A stretch of DNA of 64,000 nucleotides from Typhlomys cinereus (GCA_023101885.1 JALPQD010000076.1:3564897-3628896), one strand, 5' to 3'; positions 1 through 11,109 are shown, counted from the stretch's first letter. A program made the numbers and translations. Notes: a model not told the origin generated them from the sequence alone.

Positions 1-1058
1 TTAGTTTTAATTATTTGAACATTAGAATTGCTATTGTACAAAAGTTCTTAAGGGTAACTGTTCAAGTCGCAAATAGAATAATATATCTTACAAAAACTTA
101 AGGAACAATGAAGCTTTGTATTATTTTTATTTATTTATTTATTTATTTTTATGGATATCAGGGGCTTGGAATTGGGTCAGTCAAAATCCTTGGCTTATGA
201 TACATTCTCTTCTTTGTCCATGCCTGATGTTTGTTTGTTTGAATATTAAACTATTTAATATTAAATTTTAAAGCTAAAGTAAACCTCAGAATAGTCTTTC
301 CTTTATTCCAAAATTGTGTGAACATAATGAAACTCCCTCACATATTTACAGGATGTAGTAAGCTATATCAGAGGTCTAAAATGTGTATAAAAATGACTGC
401 TCAGAAATTGTGGTATTTAGCTTGTTTATTAGAAGCCAAATAGAGAAATAAAAAAAGACGAAGTGGAAAATTAACATGGGATTGCAATCTGAGGATGATG
501 CAGGTTTCCGTGTGCAAAGAGGACCAAACAGGGAAGAAAAGTCTCTTTCCTTCCGGTTAAATGCTTCTGCAGAACCTTCCTGGGGAGGGGTGGAGATGTA
601 TCTTTTTGTATAAGATCTAGAGTTCAAAGCCACCTGACAGAAGACACAGAGCAGTTCTTGGTGCCTCCCAGCTGGTACTGGCACCCAGAAAACAGTACAT
701 CCATGTGAGTGCATGGATTAAAGGTGATATGCTAGAAGTCTGCTTTTTCAGAACCAGCTTTCTGCCTCTGAGAGCCTTCAAAGTCCAGATGACTTTTCCT
801 CTGCAAGGGAGGAAAGGAGAGGCTGAAAGCAAGGACCAGCAAGGGATAAGGACGAGGCCTGGGAGTGTCTAGTATAAGGCAATGGAAAGAAGCCTGGACT
901 GGTCAGGGTCACTACCTCTCTGTGCAAACTTAACTTCTGTTGACAAGTGACATCATGTCATGACTTCATTCTTGTGGAGAAAAACTCCTTCAAAGAATAT
1001 AGCTAACAGTGGACCAATAGTCAGGAAATGGCAGTATATAGGAGCATTCATTCTTTTA
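1..1058. other. Unassigned AT-rich sequence
   Basis: I recognise no gene or repeat family here apart from a TTTA microsatellite at 121-150. Reading frames are short and lack protein family character. Probably single-copy or highly decayed intergenic or intronic DNA. Confidence 0.5.
121..150. repeat. (TTTA)n microsatellite
   Basis: An imperfect run of TTTA units is directly visible. It may be the remnant of an A-rich retrotransposon tail on the minus strand, but no body is recognisable beside it. Confidence 0.85.
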
Positions 1059-1059
1059 T

Positions 1060-1393
1060 GTGTGCATGCATATGTGTGTGTGTGTGTGTGTGTGCAGATG
1101 TAGATGTGGTTCATGCATGTATATGTGTGTGATGGGGGAGATGTACAGAAACAGACACTTGAGTGTATGTGCCTACGGAAGCCCAAGGAAGACATCAGGA
1201 ATCACCCTGGATTGTTCTATCTCCTTATTGTTTTGCTCTGGGGTTTCCCAGGCTCTGCCTTCTAGGGCCGGAAGTGCAGACTGCTGCCATTTCCACGTGG
1301 CACCTTATGTGAGATCTGGGGATTTGAATGAACGCAGGTTCTTTGTTTTTGCGGCAAAGGCTTTAACCCTTGAGGCATCTCTTCATTTCTTAT
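1060..1393 (-). repeat. B2-like SINE with (CA)n tail, antisense
   Basis: The (TG)n tract at about 1071-1094 is followed by the antisense body of a tRNA-derived SINE. The body ends in a degenerate complement of the tRNA-like head (GGTTAAAGCC..., box A region). The centre (about 1200-1290: CCTGGATTGTTCTAT, TTTTGCTCTGGGGTTTCCCAGGC) recurs at 4040-4110, 16340-16420 and 31100-31180, which defines one SINE family in this window. Old copy with many substitutions and no clear TSD. Confidence 0.75.
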
Positions 1394-1394
1394 T

Positions 1395-1640
1395 TCCAGG
1401 TTTTTAAAAATTCTTTTAGAGTTTCATATTAGAGTTTCATAGATGAATACAGTAATTTATGACCTTTTCACACCTTAATCCTCAATCCCATTCCTTTTCC
1501 TTTTCCCTTTACAACACTTCTTCCAGTCAGTATCCCTCCTATTTTCATGTCTCTTCGCATGTGGGGGCCACTGAGTTTCATCTGTGCCAGAGAATTCATT
1601 CTTACGTTGTCTCTGAAAATAAATTTCCTTCATCTTCCCA
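1395..1640 (-). repeat. Probable old rodent L1 3' UTR fragment
   Basis: Pyrimidine-rich antisense sequence (CAATCCCATTCC..., then CAGTATCCCTCCTATTTTCATG and CCACTGAGTTT) resembles the 3' UTR of old rodent L1 (Lx-type) families as I remember them. It has no ORF2 part and no clear TSD, so the assignment is tentative. Confidence 0.45.
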
Positions 1641-1736
1641 ACTCCCAAGTTACAACTTTCCTTCTGACTTCTGAACCTGATAAGAAAATCTTGATAAATT
1701 GAATATGCCAGCTTTACTGTTAAAAATGATGTTTTG

Positions 1737-2092
1737 TCTCCCAGGGTTGCTACCACAAAATACCATAGACCGGGTAACAGAAGGTAAGTGTTTTGCAGTT
1801 CTGGAGGCTGGAGGCTGAGGATCAAGGAGTCTGCTGATTCCTTTCTCAGGAGGCTTCCTTGTTAGGCTTTTGGGAGGCTCTTCACGGAATCTTTCTGTGT
1901 CCTTTTTCTGGGGCATCTAGTGTCTCTTCATAAGGACACAGATAACGTTGGATTAGGGCTTCATCCTTCTGACGTGGCTGAACTCGTTTATCTCTTTAAA
2001 GGCTCATTCTCCAAGGACAGTTACATTGGGGACTTGGGCTTCAGTGTATGAATTTTGTGGGAGGGAGATAATTCAGTTTATAACAAGTAGTG
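1737..2092 (-). repeat. MLT1-like MaLR LTR, antisense
   Basis: The block has the antisense hallmarks of the mammalian MLT1 group. At 1745-1830 are GTTGCTACCACAAAATACC, a GACCGGGTAAC-like motif and GTTCTGGAGGCTGGAGGC. Near 1930 is CATAAGGACACAGATAACG. It ends with TGAATTTTGTGGGAGGG...TTTATAACA at about 2050-2092. It is a solo LTR fossil whose ends have decayed. Confidence 0.75.
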
Positions 2093-2104
2093 AGTTGCTT
2101 TGTT

Positions 2105-2345
2105 TACTATGGGCTCCATAGTATACAATAAAAACTATTATTATAAAACTATCATCATAATATATATGATAGCATATCATATTGTTTATAGTATATAGTA
2201 TACTATGTAGTAGATTATACTGTCTATATTGTATAGTACCCTAAATATTAAATATACTAAACATTATACAAAACATGCTTTATTATATATTATATGGCAT
2301 ATATTATATAACATATAAAATAAACATTTTATACTATATATGTAG
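2105..2345. repeat. TA-rich low-complexity tract
   Basis: About 240 bp almost entirely of A and T, with repeated TATA, ATAT and TATAG motifs and several short self-complementary stretches. There is no coding potential. It could form cruciforms or have grown by slippage. Confidence 0.85.
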
Positions 2346-2380
2346 TAAATACCATAATGTTGTAGTGTAAATATTTGTAG

Positions 2381-2958
2381 AATGAAGCTAGTTGGGGCTC
2401 ATTTTCAAGTGTGCTGTCGTATTTTGCTAATTCTCATTGGCAACCATTTGCAAAAGTTGTCAGTGAGTTTTGAGAAATAAAGTAAAGGGGTTAAGATAAA
2501 TGAATGTATCTTTGGTGTTGGCCCTAGATCAAGCCACAGTGCTACGTCCAGTGCAGTTCCTGTCTATACCAGAATGTTCCATTTAAACAGTACGGCTGCG
2601 GTATCCCAGCGTTAGGTTGGATCATTGTATACACTTTCCAGGAGTGCATTAAGGGGGACTAGAGGCAGCATCTTTTGTAGAAAGATGGAAGTGGCTAGTC
2701 AGATATTCAAGTTAGAACTGGGATTAGAATTCGGTTTCCTGAGACTTCAGTACTGATTTTATTTTTTTAATGCCTTTCTTGTTCAGTCTATTCTGCATCC
2801 AGTGTGAAGATTCAAGGAGAGGAGCATTTGCTTCCTGACAGTTAAACCACACACTCTGGTGGAGAGACCTTTTCAGGTACATGTGATGAACTGATCTTGG
2901 GGGTACTCCAAGAGCAACGTCTCTGGCCATTACTGAATCCACCATTGTCATGGTCCAT
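2381..2958. other. Unassigned sequence
   Basis: No recognisable repeat or gene. Short reading frames on the minus strand show no family features. Confidence 0.45.
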
Positions 2959-2959
2959 T

Positions 2960-3357
2960 GTCTGTTGCCACAACAGAAAACTGTAGACTGGGTGGTGTGT
3001 AAATGGAAGAGGTTTATTTAGGTTTATGACTCTGGAAACTGCAAAGTCCAAGATCAGTGGCAGAAGTGCATGAAGGCCTTGTGCTGCGCATGGTGGGAGT
3101 GCAAGGTGATGTGCTTAGAAGAGAGAGGCTTCCCTGAGGGTGACACCTTACTACCTTTGGAAGTAATCCAGTCCTTTGAGAAAGGCATGTGTGTGTGTGC
3201 GCGCGCGCGTGTGTACGTATGCATGTGTGTGAGTGTGTGCATGTATGTGTGTGTATGCACATGTGTGCATGTGTACGTGTGCGTGCGTCGTGTGTGTGCA
3301 TTTGTGTATGTGTGTGCACCTGTGTGTGTGTATATGTGTGTGCACGTGTGCGCGCGC

Positions 3358-3412
<55 letters not shown>

Positions 3413-3806
3413 TGTGCAGAGGCTAGAAAAGGAGTCAGGTAACCTCCTCTACTGCTCCCTGCCTTTAAGGCAGGATCTTTTTCTGAACTGGTAACTCATG
3501 TTTTTCAGCTGAGCTGGCAGTCATAAGCCCCACTATTCCTCCTGTTTCTGCGGCCCACAGCACTAGGGTTACAGGCCCATGTACACTGTACCTGATTGTT
3601 AGGTGGGTGCTGGGATCCGAACTCAGGTCATCGTGGTTGTGTAGCAAGGGCTCTCAAACAATGAGCCATATCTGCAGTTCACCATGAATCTCTTTAAATG
3701 CTTAATTACTTCTGAAAAATTCTACTTCCCAATATTCACATACGGGCAATCAAATCTTCAAATATGTTTCAAAGGGGACAAACCATATTGAAACTACAGC
3801 AGTCTT
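2960..3806 (-). repeat. MaLR-like LTR, antisense, split by a SINE
   Basis: The left part (2960-3186) carries GTTGCCACAACAGAAAACTG, a GACTGGGTGG motif and GGTTTATTTAGG. The right part (about 3664-3806) carries CAATATTCACATA...GGGGACAAACCATATTGAAAC, the 5' end of the same kind of LTR read antisense. The SINE at 3187-3663 interrupts it, so the SINE is the younger element. Confidence 0.6.
3187..3663 (-). repeat. B4-like SINE with very long (TG)n tail, antisense
   Basis: A (TG)n tract with CG and CA interruptions covers about 3187-3413. The body follows: a B1-like part (GGCAGGATCTTTTTCTGAACT...CACAGCACTAGGGTTACAGG) joined to a tRNA/ID-like part (GGTGCTGGGATCCGAACTCAGG...TGAGCC). That composite is the layout of rodent B4. 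The ORFs rich in Cys and Val, or in His and Thr, read through the (TG)n are artefacts. Confidence 0.7.
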
Positions 3807-3898
3807 AACTCCCTTGAGGCATTATTAACTATATTAAACTACACATATGTGTAGTAAGGTTTATAAGTTCTATATGTGCATATATTTGTTAAAATTAT

Positions 3899-4180
3899 CA
3901 GACTGGAGAGATGGCTTAGGGGTTAAAGCCTTTGCCTTAGAAACAATAGGACCCGAGTTTGTATCCCCAGATACCATCTAAAAAATGCAGAACGGAAATG
4001 GTGGTGGCCTCTACTTCTGATCCTGGAAGGCAGAGACTGGGAAAACACAGAGCAAAACAATAAGGAAGTAGAGTAATCTAGGATGGTTCTTGATGCCATC
4101 CTTGGGCTTCCACCTGCACACACACTTAAATGTTCTCTTATGCACACACACACACACACACACACACACGTACATACACA
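3899..4180 (+). repeat. B2-like SINE with (CA)n tail, sense
   Basis: The tRNA-derived head GACTGGAGAGATGGCTTAGG...GGTTAAAGCC starts at about 3903. The family-specific centre lies at 4040-4110 and a pure (CA)n tail at about 4143-4168. This is the sense copy of the family seen antisense at 1060, 16255, 31003, 56280 and 63183. Confidence 0.8.
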
Positions 4181-4214
4181 AAATTATCACGAGTTCACTA
4201 TACCTAAAAGTTTC

Positions 4215-4595
4215 TTGGACACTTTTATAATCCTTTTCTTCTGTTCTTCCTACTTCTCAATTGATAGGTAAACACTGATCTTTCTATCATTACCTTTGAA
4301 CTTTTCTAATCTAGAATTTTATTTAAACTGAATCCTGCAGGATATATTACTTTCAAAGAATATTGTCTTTTATTCAGAATAATTATTTCAAAATTTGCAG
4401 ATATTGGGCATCTAAAATATAATATTTTATGATGACTAGTCAAATAGTACTTTTCTTCTTATTGTTGCCTTGTGTAATATTAATTTCTATACTGAATATG
4501 TTTATCTATTCACTTGAAGCTGGATATTTGAGTTCTTTCCAGGTTTTGCTATTATAAATAAAGCATTTGCAAATATCTGTGTACAAGTCTTTATA
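4215..4595 (-). repeat. Ancient L1 (L1M-type) fragment, part 1
   Basis: Antisense text typical of mammalian L1 ORF2 3' ends is readable, for example GCTATTATAAATAAAGC, ATTTGCAAATATCTGTG and TACAAGTCTTTATATGAACATG at about 4548-4603. The same ancient element resumes on the other side of L1-1 and continues, with breaks, to about 13475. Confidence 0.6.
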
Positions 4596-4611
4596 TGAAC
4601 ATGTGATTTTT
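4596..4611. repeat. TSD of L1-1, left copy
   Basis: TGAACATGTGATTTTT is repeated exactly at 10831-10846, on the far side of L1-1. Sixteen bases is a normal TSD length for L1 target-primed reverse transcription. Confidence 0.92.
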
Positions 4612-5579
4612 TTTTTTTTTTATTAAAAATTTAATTATACATTTTAAAATTTTTTACCAGTTCCCTCCCTCCCCCCTCCCCTTCCCCCAGTGTCTCCCCC
4701 CCAATTCCCAGAGAGTCCTTTATTGTGTGCGCCTAACTCTCCACTGGGTCCTCCTCTCCGATGACATATAAGGACCCAGTGGCATTTCCATAAGCCCTTT
4801 CTCTTGTTCCCCTTAATCATAAGATTACTACTATGGCTGTCAATCCCTTGCCTCCAGGGGTCTCGGTTGCCCTTAACAGATGCTAGACTTTATGAGGGCA
4901 ACAGTGCGCTGGACATTGCGCAGGGCATGCAAAGTTCCATTATGATTGCTTTGGCCCCAACTATTGTTGAGAATCTTGCAAATCGTTGCTCCTCCCATCC
5001 TTTTGCTCTTACAATCTTACCGCCCCCTCTTCCGCAAATGTCCCTGAGCTCCAGGATGGGGAGAGATTAGGCTGTCCTAGTTCTATGTGATTGATATAGA
5101 GTCTCTGAAGTTCTGGATGTGGTTTGTTGATTTTCTTTTGCAGTTTTTCTGCTCCTGCAATTCCCTTCACTCCATTCTGCTGGGCACTGTATGTCACCCC
5201 CTGGCCAGAGACAAAAAGCTGTTAAACTGGAGTCTTGTTGTAATAGCACATTCAAGGGTAGATGTAATAAGAGTAGGAAACCTCACTGAGGGCGGGGTCC
5301 ATTACCCATTTGCACAATGATTACTTTTTATCTGCTAGACTATATGCCCTCCCCTTCTGGTGAGATCAGGAAAGAACGTCTGTGAACTTAACCAGGTTTC
5401 TCATTACTTACTTGCAGACCTTCATGGAGGCCTATTTTTCTCTGCTGTAACATGGTCTCCTCTCTCTTTGTTTCTGGTGTGGCCCTCCTAACCCATCTCT
5501 CTTGTTCATAATCCTTGCAATTACTGTGTTACATAGGTTTACTTTTGAGTGTCCCAATGTGGGCTGGGCGAGTTTGGTA

Positions 5580-8500
5580 CTAGGAGCCACCTATTAGGGA
5601 GTACATACGGCGCTTAATTTTCTGGGTTTGGGATACTTCACTTAATATAATTCTTTCTAATGACATCCATTTCCCAGCAAATTCCAGTAATTCATCATTT
5701 TGATGGCTGAGTAGTACTCCATTGTATAGATGTACCACAGTTTCCTTATCCACTCGTCAACTGTTGGACATTTAGGTTGATTCCATGACTTTGCTATTGT
5801 AAACAGTGCTGCTATGAACATGGTCGAGCTTGTGCTATCGAGGCGAACCTCTGCTGCTTGGGGGGTTATTCCCAAAAGTGGGATAGCAGGGTCATACGGC
5901 ATTTCAATCTTTAATTTCTTTAAGAATCTCCAGACGGCTCGCCAGAGTGGCTGTATGAGCCTGCATTCCCACCAACAATGTAGGAGAGTTCCCCTCTCCC
6001 CACATCCTCTCCAGCATTTGTCGTTGTTTGTACTGTGGATTTTTGCCATCCTGACCGGGGTGAGATGATATCTCAGGGAAGTTTTGATTTGCATTTCCCT
6101 GATGGCGAAGGAAGTGGAGCATTTTTTAAGATAATTGTTAGACATTTTAATTTCATCCCTGGTAAAGTTTCTTTGAAGTTCCAGGGCCCATTTTTTAATT
6201 GGGCCAGTGTTTTCCTTGGAGTTTAATTTTCTAAGTTCTTTGTGCACTCTGGACAGTAGAGCTCTGTCAGATATGTGGTTAGTGAAGATTTTCTCCCATT
6301 CTGTGGGTTGCCTTTGAGCTCGTGTGACAATCTCTTTATCTGAACAGAAGCTCTTTAATTTCACAAGATCCCAACTGTTGAGAGTTGGTAGCAGTGACTG
6401 TGCCATTGGATGTCTGTTTAGGAAGTGTTGGCCTAGCCCAATCAGCTCGAGGGAGTTCCCTATCCTTTCAACTATGGCTTTTAAAGTCTCTGGCCTGGAT
6501 ATCAAGGTCCTTGATCCATTTGGAATTAAGTCTTGTACATGGTGACAAGTACGGGTCCAGCTTTAATCTTCTGCATGTGGAGATCCAGTTTTGCCAACAC
6601 CATTTGTTGAAGATGCTGTTCTTTTTCCATTGGATTCTTTGGGCCCCTTTGTCAAAGACCAAGTGGCTGTAACTTTGTGGGCTTATATCTGGGTCTTCAA
6701 TCCTTATCCATTGATCTGTGTGTCTATTTGGAGCCAGTACCAGGCTGTCTTTATAACTATGGATTTGTAGTATAGACTTAGGTTTGGTATGGTAATACCT
6801 CCAGCTGTGTTTTTGTTACTCAGGATTGTTTTTGCTATCCTGGGTCTTTTGTGCCTCCATATGAACTTGAGATTGTTTGGTCAACTTCTTTGAAGAATTG
6901 CTTTTGGGATTTTGATTGGTATAGCATTGAATCTGTATATTGCCTTTGGTAGGATGGTCATTTTTACAATGTTGATTCTGCCAATCCAGGAACAAGGGAG
7001 GTCTTTCCACCTTCTGGTGTCTTCTGCAATTTCTTTCTTTAGGGTTTTAAAGTTTTCATTGTAAAGGTCTTTTACCTCCTTAGTTAGGTTTATACCAAGG
7101 TATTTCATTTTTTTAGGGGTTATAGTAAATGGCATGGTTTCTCTCAAGGCTTTTTTCACTTCTTTCATTCTGGGCATATAGGAAGGCCTCTGATTTTTGC
7201 ACATTTATTTTGTATCCTGCCACCCTGCTGAACTTCTCAATTAGTTCCAGGAGCTTCCTGGTGGAGTTTTTGGGATCACTCAGGTATAAGATCATGTCAT
7301 CTGCAAATAGAGATAGCTTGACTTCTTCCTTGCCAATTTGATCATCTTATGTCCCTTTCTTGTCTTATGGCTTCGGCTAAGACTTCAAGTACAATATTGA
7401 ATAGAAGTGGTGAGAGTGGACAGCCTTGTCTTGTTCCTGATCGAAGTGGGAATGCTTCCAATTGTTCCCATTGAGCATAATCCTTGCTGTGGGCTTGTTG
7501 TATACAGCTTTTATTATATTGATAAAAGTTCCTTCCATTCCTACTGTCTCTAGCGTTTTGATCATAAAAGGCTGTTGGATCTTGTCAAAAAGCTTTTTCT
7601 GCATCTATTGAGAGTATCATGTGGTCCTTGGACTTTGGACTGGTTTACATGATGAATTACATTTATTGATTTGCGTATGTTGAACCAACCTTGTGTGCCG
7701 GGGATGAAGCCTACTTGGTCCCCATGAATGATCTTTTTAATATGTTTTTGAATCCGATTTGCTAAGACTTTGTTGAGAATCTTTGCATCTGTGTTCATCA
7801 GGGAGATCGGCCTATAGTTTTCTTTTTTAAGTGAATCTTTATTAGGTTTTGGGATTAAAACGATATTAGCTTCATAGAAGGAATTTGGTAGTGTTCCTTC
7901 CTTTGCTATTTGGTGGAACAGTTTAAGGAGTATTGGTGTTATTAACTCCTTAAATGTCTTGTAGAACTCTGTGCTGAATCCATCTGGTCCAGGACATTTT
8001 TTGGTGGGAAGATTCGAGATTACTTCCTCAATTTCCTTATATGTTATAGGACTATTAAGTAATTCACAACTTCCTGATTCAATTTAGGTAAGTTGTGTTT
8101 ACTTAGAAATTCATCCATCTCTTTTGTGTTGTCAAACTTCACAGAGTATAAGTTTTTGAAATATGATGTTATAATTCTCTGGATTTCTTGGGTATCCGTA
8201 GTGATAACTCCATGTTCATTTCTAATTTTGTTAATTTGGGTTTTCTCTCTCTTGCTTTTGGTTAGTTTAGCTAGGGGTGTATCAATCTTGTTGATTTTTC
8301 AAAGAAACCAGCTTTTCGATTTGTTGATTTTTTCTATCGTTTTCTTAGTCTCGATTTCAGATATTTCTCCCCTTATTTGCTAATCTCTTCTCTTCTACTG
8401 CTTTTGGGATCAGATTGCTCTAGTTTCTCTAAAGCTTTAAGCTGCATTGTTAAGTTGTTTATTTCTGATGTTTCCATTTTTTTGATGTGGGCATTAAGAG

Positions 8501-9398
8501 CTATGAACTTACCTCTTAGAACAGCTTTCATTGTGTCCCAGAGATTTTGGTAAGTTGTATTTTCGTTATCATTCACTTTCAGGAAATCTTGAATTTCCTT
8601 TTTAATTTCTTCCTGAATCCAGTTCTCATTCAGCATCATAGTGTTAAGTTTCCAGGAGTTAGTGTATTTTCTCTTGTTTGATGTGTTGTGGATGTCCAGC
8701 TTTAGGCCGTGGTGGTCTGATAGGGCACAGGTTAGAATTTCAACTTTCTTGTACATGTGTAGATTCATTTTGTGGCCCAATATGTGATCTATTTTGGAGA
8801 AAGTTCCGTGTGCTGCTGAGAAAAATGTGTATTCTTTGGTGCGTGGGTGAAAAGTTCGATAGAGATCTGTGAGGTCCATTTCTTTCAGGGTTTGATTAAG
8901 TTCCAAAGTGTCTCTGTTAAGCTTTTGACCTGTTGATCTATCCCATGTAGAGAGGGCGGTGTTGAAGTCCCAAGAATTATCGTTTGGGGGTTGATTTCTT
9001 GCTTAGACGCTGTAGGGTTTTCTTAATGAATGTGGAGGGGCCCGTATTGGGTGCATATATGTTCAGTATTGTGAAGTCTTCCTGGTGAATTGTACCTCTG
9101 ACTAAAATGTAGTATCCATCCGTGTCTCTTATAATTTTTTTTGGTTTGAAATCCACTTTGTCTGATAGCATAATGGCTTACCCCTGCCTGTTTTCTGCTT
9201 CCATTTGCTTGTAGAATTGTTGACAGCCTTTTATTTTTAGAGCGTGCCTATCTTTTGTGGTGAGAGGGTTTTCCTGCAGGCAGCAGATTGATGGATTGTG
9301 ATTTTTAATCCAAGTTTGTAATCTGTGTCTCTTGATCGGTGAATTAAGTCCATTAACATTAGTGTTATAATGGAGAAACTATTGTTAATTCCAGACAT
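5580..9398 (-). pseudogene. L1-1 ORF2 (endonuclease/reverse transcriptase) remnant
   Basis: ORF2p nicks DNA with its N-terminal AP-like endonuclease and reverse-transcribes the element RNA. The ATG is at 9398 and the family stop at 5580-5582. Conserved pieces are spread over all three minus frames. They include endonuclease segments (KVDFKPKKIIRDTDGYYILV at about 9000-9171; [13 protein letters not shown] at about 8690), RT segments ([20 protein letters not shown] at 7740-7798) and an uninterrupted C-terminal 282 aa (6505-5657). That C-terminal piece holds the Cys-rich CWRGC...HCWWEC motif (C-x3-C-x7-H-x4-C). Multiple frameshifts and stops make it non-functional. Confidence 0.9.
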
Positions 9399-9448
9399 TT
9401 ATTATGTTTAGTAGCTTTTATAAGTATATTGCTTCGCTTTTAATGGTG

Positions 9449-10519
9449 TTATATTTGCCTTCTGTTCTCCTGGATATGCCTGTTTTTTTCTTCACGCTTG
9501 AGTATCATTTCTAGCAGTTTTTGAAGGCCTGGTTTGGTGGCCATGTATCCCTTAAAGTTGTCTTTGTGCTGGAAAATTTTTCTTTCTCCCTCGATCATGA
9601 CTGATAGTTTTGCAGGGTAAATCAGCCTGGGTTGACATTTTTTGCTCATTCAATACTTGAAGTATGTCTCTCCAAGCTCTTCTTGCTTTTACTGTTTCGA
9701 CTGAGAAGTCATTTGTTATTTTAATAGGTTTGCCTTTAAAAGTGACTTGTTTTTTCTCCCTTGAAGCTCTCAGCACCAGTTCTTTATCTTGAATGTGGAG
9801 TGTTTTAACTATTATTTGCCGCGGTGTGCTTCTAGTTTGGTCGTATCTGTTTGGGGTGCGGAATGCCTCTTGTATATGAATGGGCCTCTCTTTCTTTAGA
9901 TGAGGAAAGTTTTCCTTGATGATCGTTTGAAAAATTTCCTCAGGGGTGGTATTTTGAGATTCTTGCTCCGGTATTCCATGAATACGCATGTTAGGCTTCT
10001 TCAGGGTGTCCCATATCTCTTGGATATTTCTCTCAAGTATCTTTTTGGCTTAACAACCTCTTCCATTGAGCTGGCTAGTACTCCCACTTTATCTTCAAGG
10101 TCTGAAATTCTGTTTTCTGCTTCATTAGTTCTGTTGATAAGACTCTCTGTGGCGTTCTGGGTTGAAGATAACTTGTCTTTTAGCTCAGTTTTAAACTCTG
10201 CTTGAGTTTGTTTTAACTGTTCTATGCCGCTTTTTGTTTCTTGCACTGTTTTTCTCAACTCCTCCAGATGTCTGTTGTGTTCCTCTTCAAAGCGATTGAT
10301 TCGATTATGTAATTCCTCCCGGATTTCCTCTTTCATAGTATTGAACATGGTAATGATCATATTTTGAAAGTCGTTATCCTGGGTCAGGCTTTCTTGGCCT
10401 TTTTCCGCGGGTTTGTTCTTTTTGGAGTCTAACATTATGGGATTAATTTCTTCAGTGGGAGATTTGTTTACTTGAGTGTTGCTTCTCATGGATTTGCACT
10501 TTGACTTTGGCATTGTCAT
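9449..10519 (-). pseudogene. L1-1 ORF1 (RNA-binding chaperone) remnant
   Basis: It starts MTMPKSKCKSMRSN at 10519, like the intact ORF1 of L1-5. The coiled coil, including the RISDLEDK heptads, is retained. Against L1-5, one T is missing near 10050, causing a frameshift after ...MEEVVK, and one extra T sits in the T-run near 9640. These leave pieces at 10519-10001, 9989-9552 and 9649-9449. With two frameshifts the protein would end soon after the coiled coil. Confidence 0.9.
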
Positions 10520-10830
10520 TTTAACTCTTAAGATCTCTCAATTCACTAAACTGAATTATTTGGCCTGGGGTACTGGTGGGCGGGGCCCTGAACGGGGACT
10601 TACCTAGGGAGCGGGGTGAGGCCCGGGTGGACCGCGTGCGTGTCCCGACTGGCGGAGCGGGGTGGGGCGAAAAGGGAGGATGGGCGCAGGGGGAGGTGCT
10701 CCTCGTTCCCTGGGCCCCCGCGCGGCTCCGGCTGGATGGCGGGAGTCGGAGCCGGGTCCCCGTGGGCTGACCTGGGGTCCTAGAGCGCGCGTTGAGGCCC
10801 GGCTGGATCTCGCCTACGCGTCCGGACCGC
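10520..10830 (-). promoter_or_regulatory. L1-1 5' UTR/promoter, CpG-rich
   Basis: About 310 bp, strongly GC- and CpG-rich at 10565-10830 in an otherwise AT-rich neighbourhood. It shares blocks with the 5' UTRs of L1-5 and L1-6 (AGCGGGGTGAGGCC, GCGGCTCCGGCTGGATGG). CTGACCTGGGGTCCTAG at about 10767 looks like the start of a second, partial monomer. In rodents such monomers act as internal Pol II promoters; activity here is inferred. Confidence 0.7.
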
Positions 10831-10846
10831 TGAACATGTGATTTTT
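10831..10846. repeat. TSD of L1-1, right copy
   Basis: TGAACATGTGATTTTT matches 4596-4611 exactly. The target reads ATTTTT/GG, a T-rich nick site compatible with L1 endonuclease. Confidence 0.92.
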
Positions 10847-11100
10847 GGGGAGAGGGATCATTGGTAAAAACTTAGGGCAGAAAGGCTAGATCCACATTAG
10901 GTTATTGCATCATTTATATTCATAACGTATTATTTCAGTTGCTTTACTTCCTTGCCAATCCTTGTATGATCTTTTAAGTTTAAGATATTTTGACAGCTGT
11001 GGCATGGTACCAAGTTTTGACTTTATTTTGCATTATCCAAAGATTAGTGATACCAAGTATCATTAAACATGCTTGATAATTTTTAATAATTTGTGATATT
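10847..11100 (-). repeat. Ancient L1 (L1M-type) fragment, part 2
   Basis: This AT-rich stretch continues the ancient L1 cut by L1-1. The text is heavily decayed and placed mainly by its position between the better-preserved parts at 4215-4595 and 11520-11690. Confidence 0.45.
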
Positions 11101-11109
11101 TAAGCCTGG

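Larger units (their letters stand above)
4612..10830 (-). mobile_element. L1-1: full-length LINE-1, antisense
   Basis: About 6.2 kb bounded by a perfect 16-bp TSD. Reading the minus strand: GC-rich 5' UTR (10830-10520), ORF1 remnant (10519-9449), short AT-rich spacer, ORF2 remnant (9398-5580), and a 3' UTR of about 1 kb ending in a G-rich/polypurine tract (C-rich at 4663-4690 as written) and a tail (T-rich, 4608-4622). Both ORFs are broken, so it is not autonomous. It landed inside an ancient L1 of the same orientation. Confidence 0.95.

Noticed and set aside
3054..3494. Overlapping ORFs rich in Cys/Val or His/Thr across the TG tract on both strands
   Set aside because: They are translations of a (TG)n/(CA)n microsatellite in a SINE tail. 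Any frame of such a repeat is open, and no promoter, start context or splice structure supports them.
10576..10770. CpG-rich segments (10560-10830, 45110-45395, 60990-61345) as host gene CpG-island promoters
   Set aside because: Each lies exactly between an L1 TSD or border and an L1 ORF1 start, and they share sequence with each other, so they are L1 5' UTRs.
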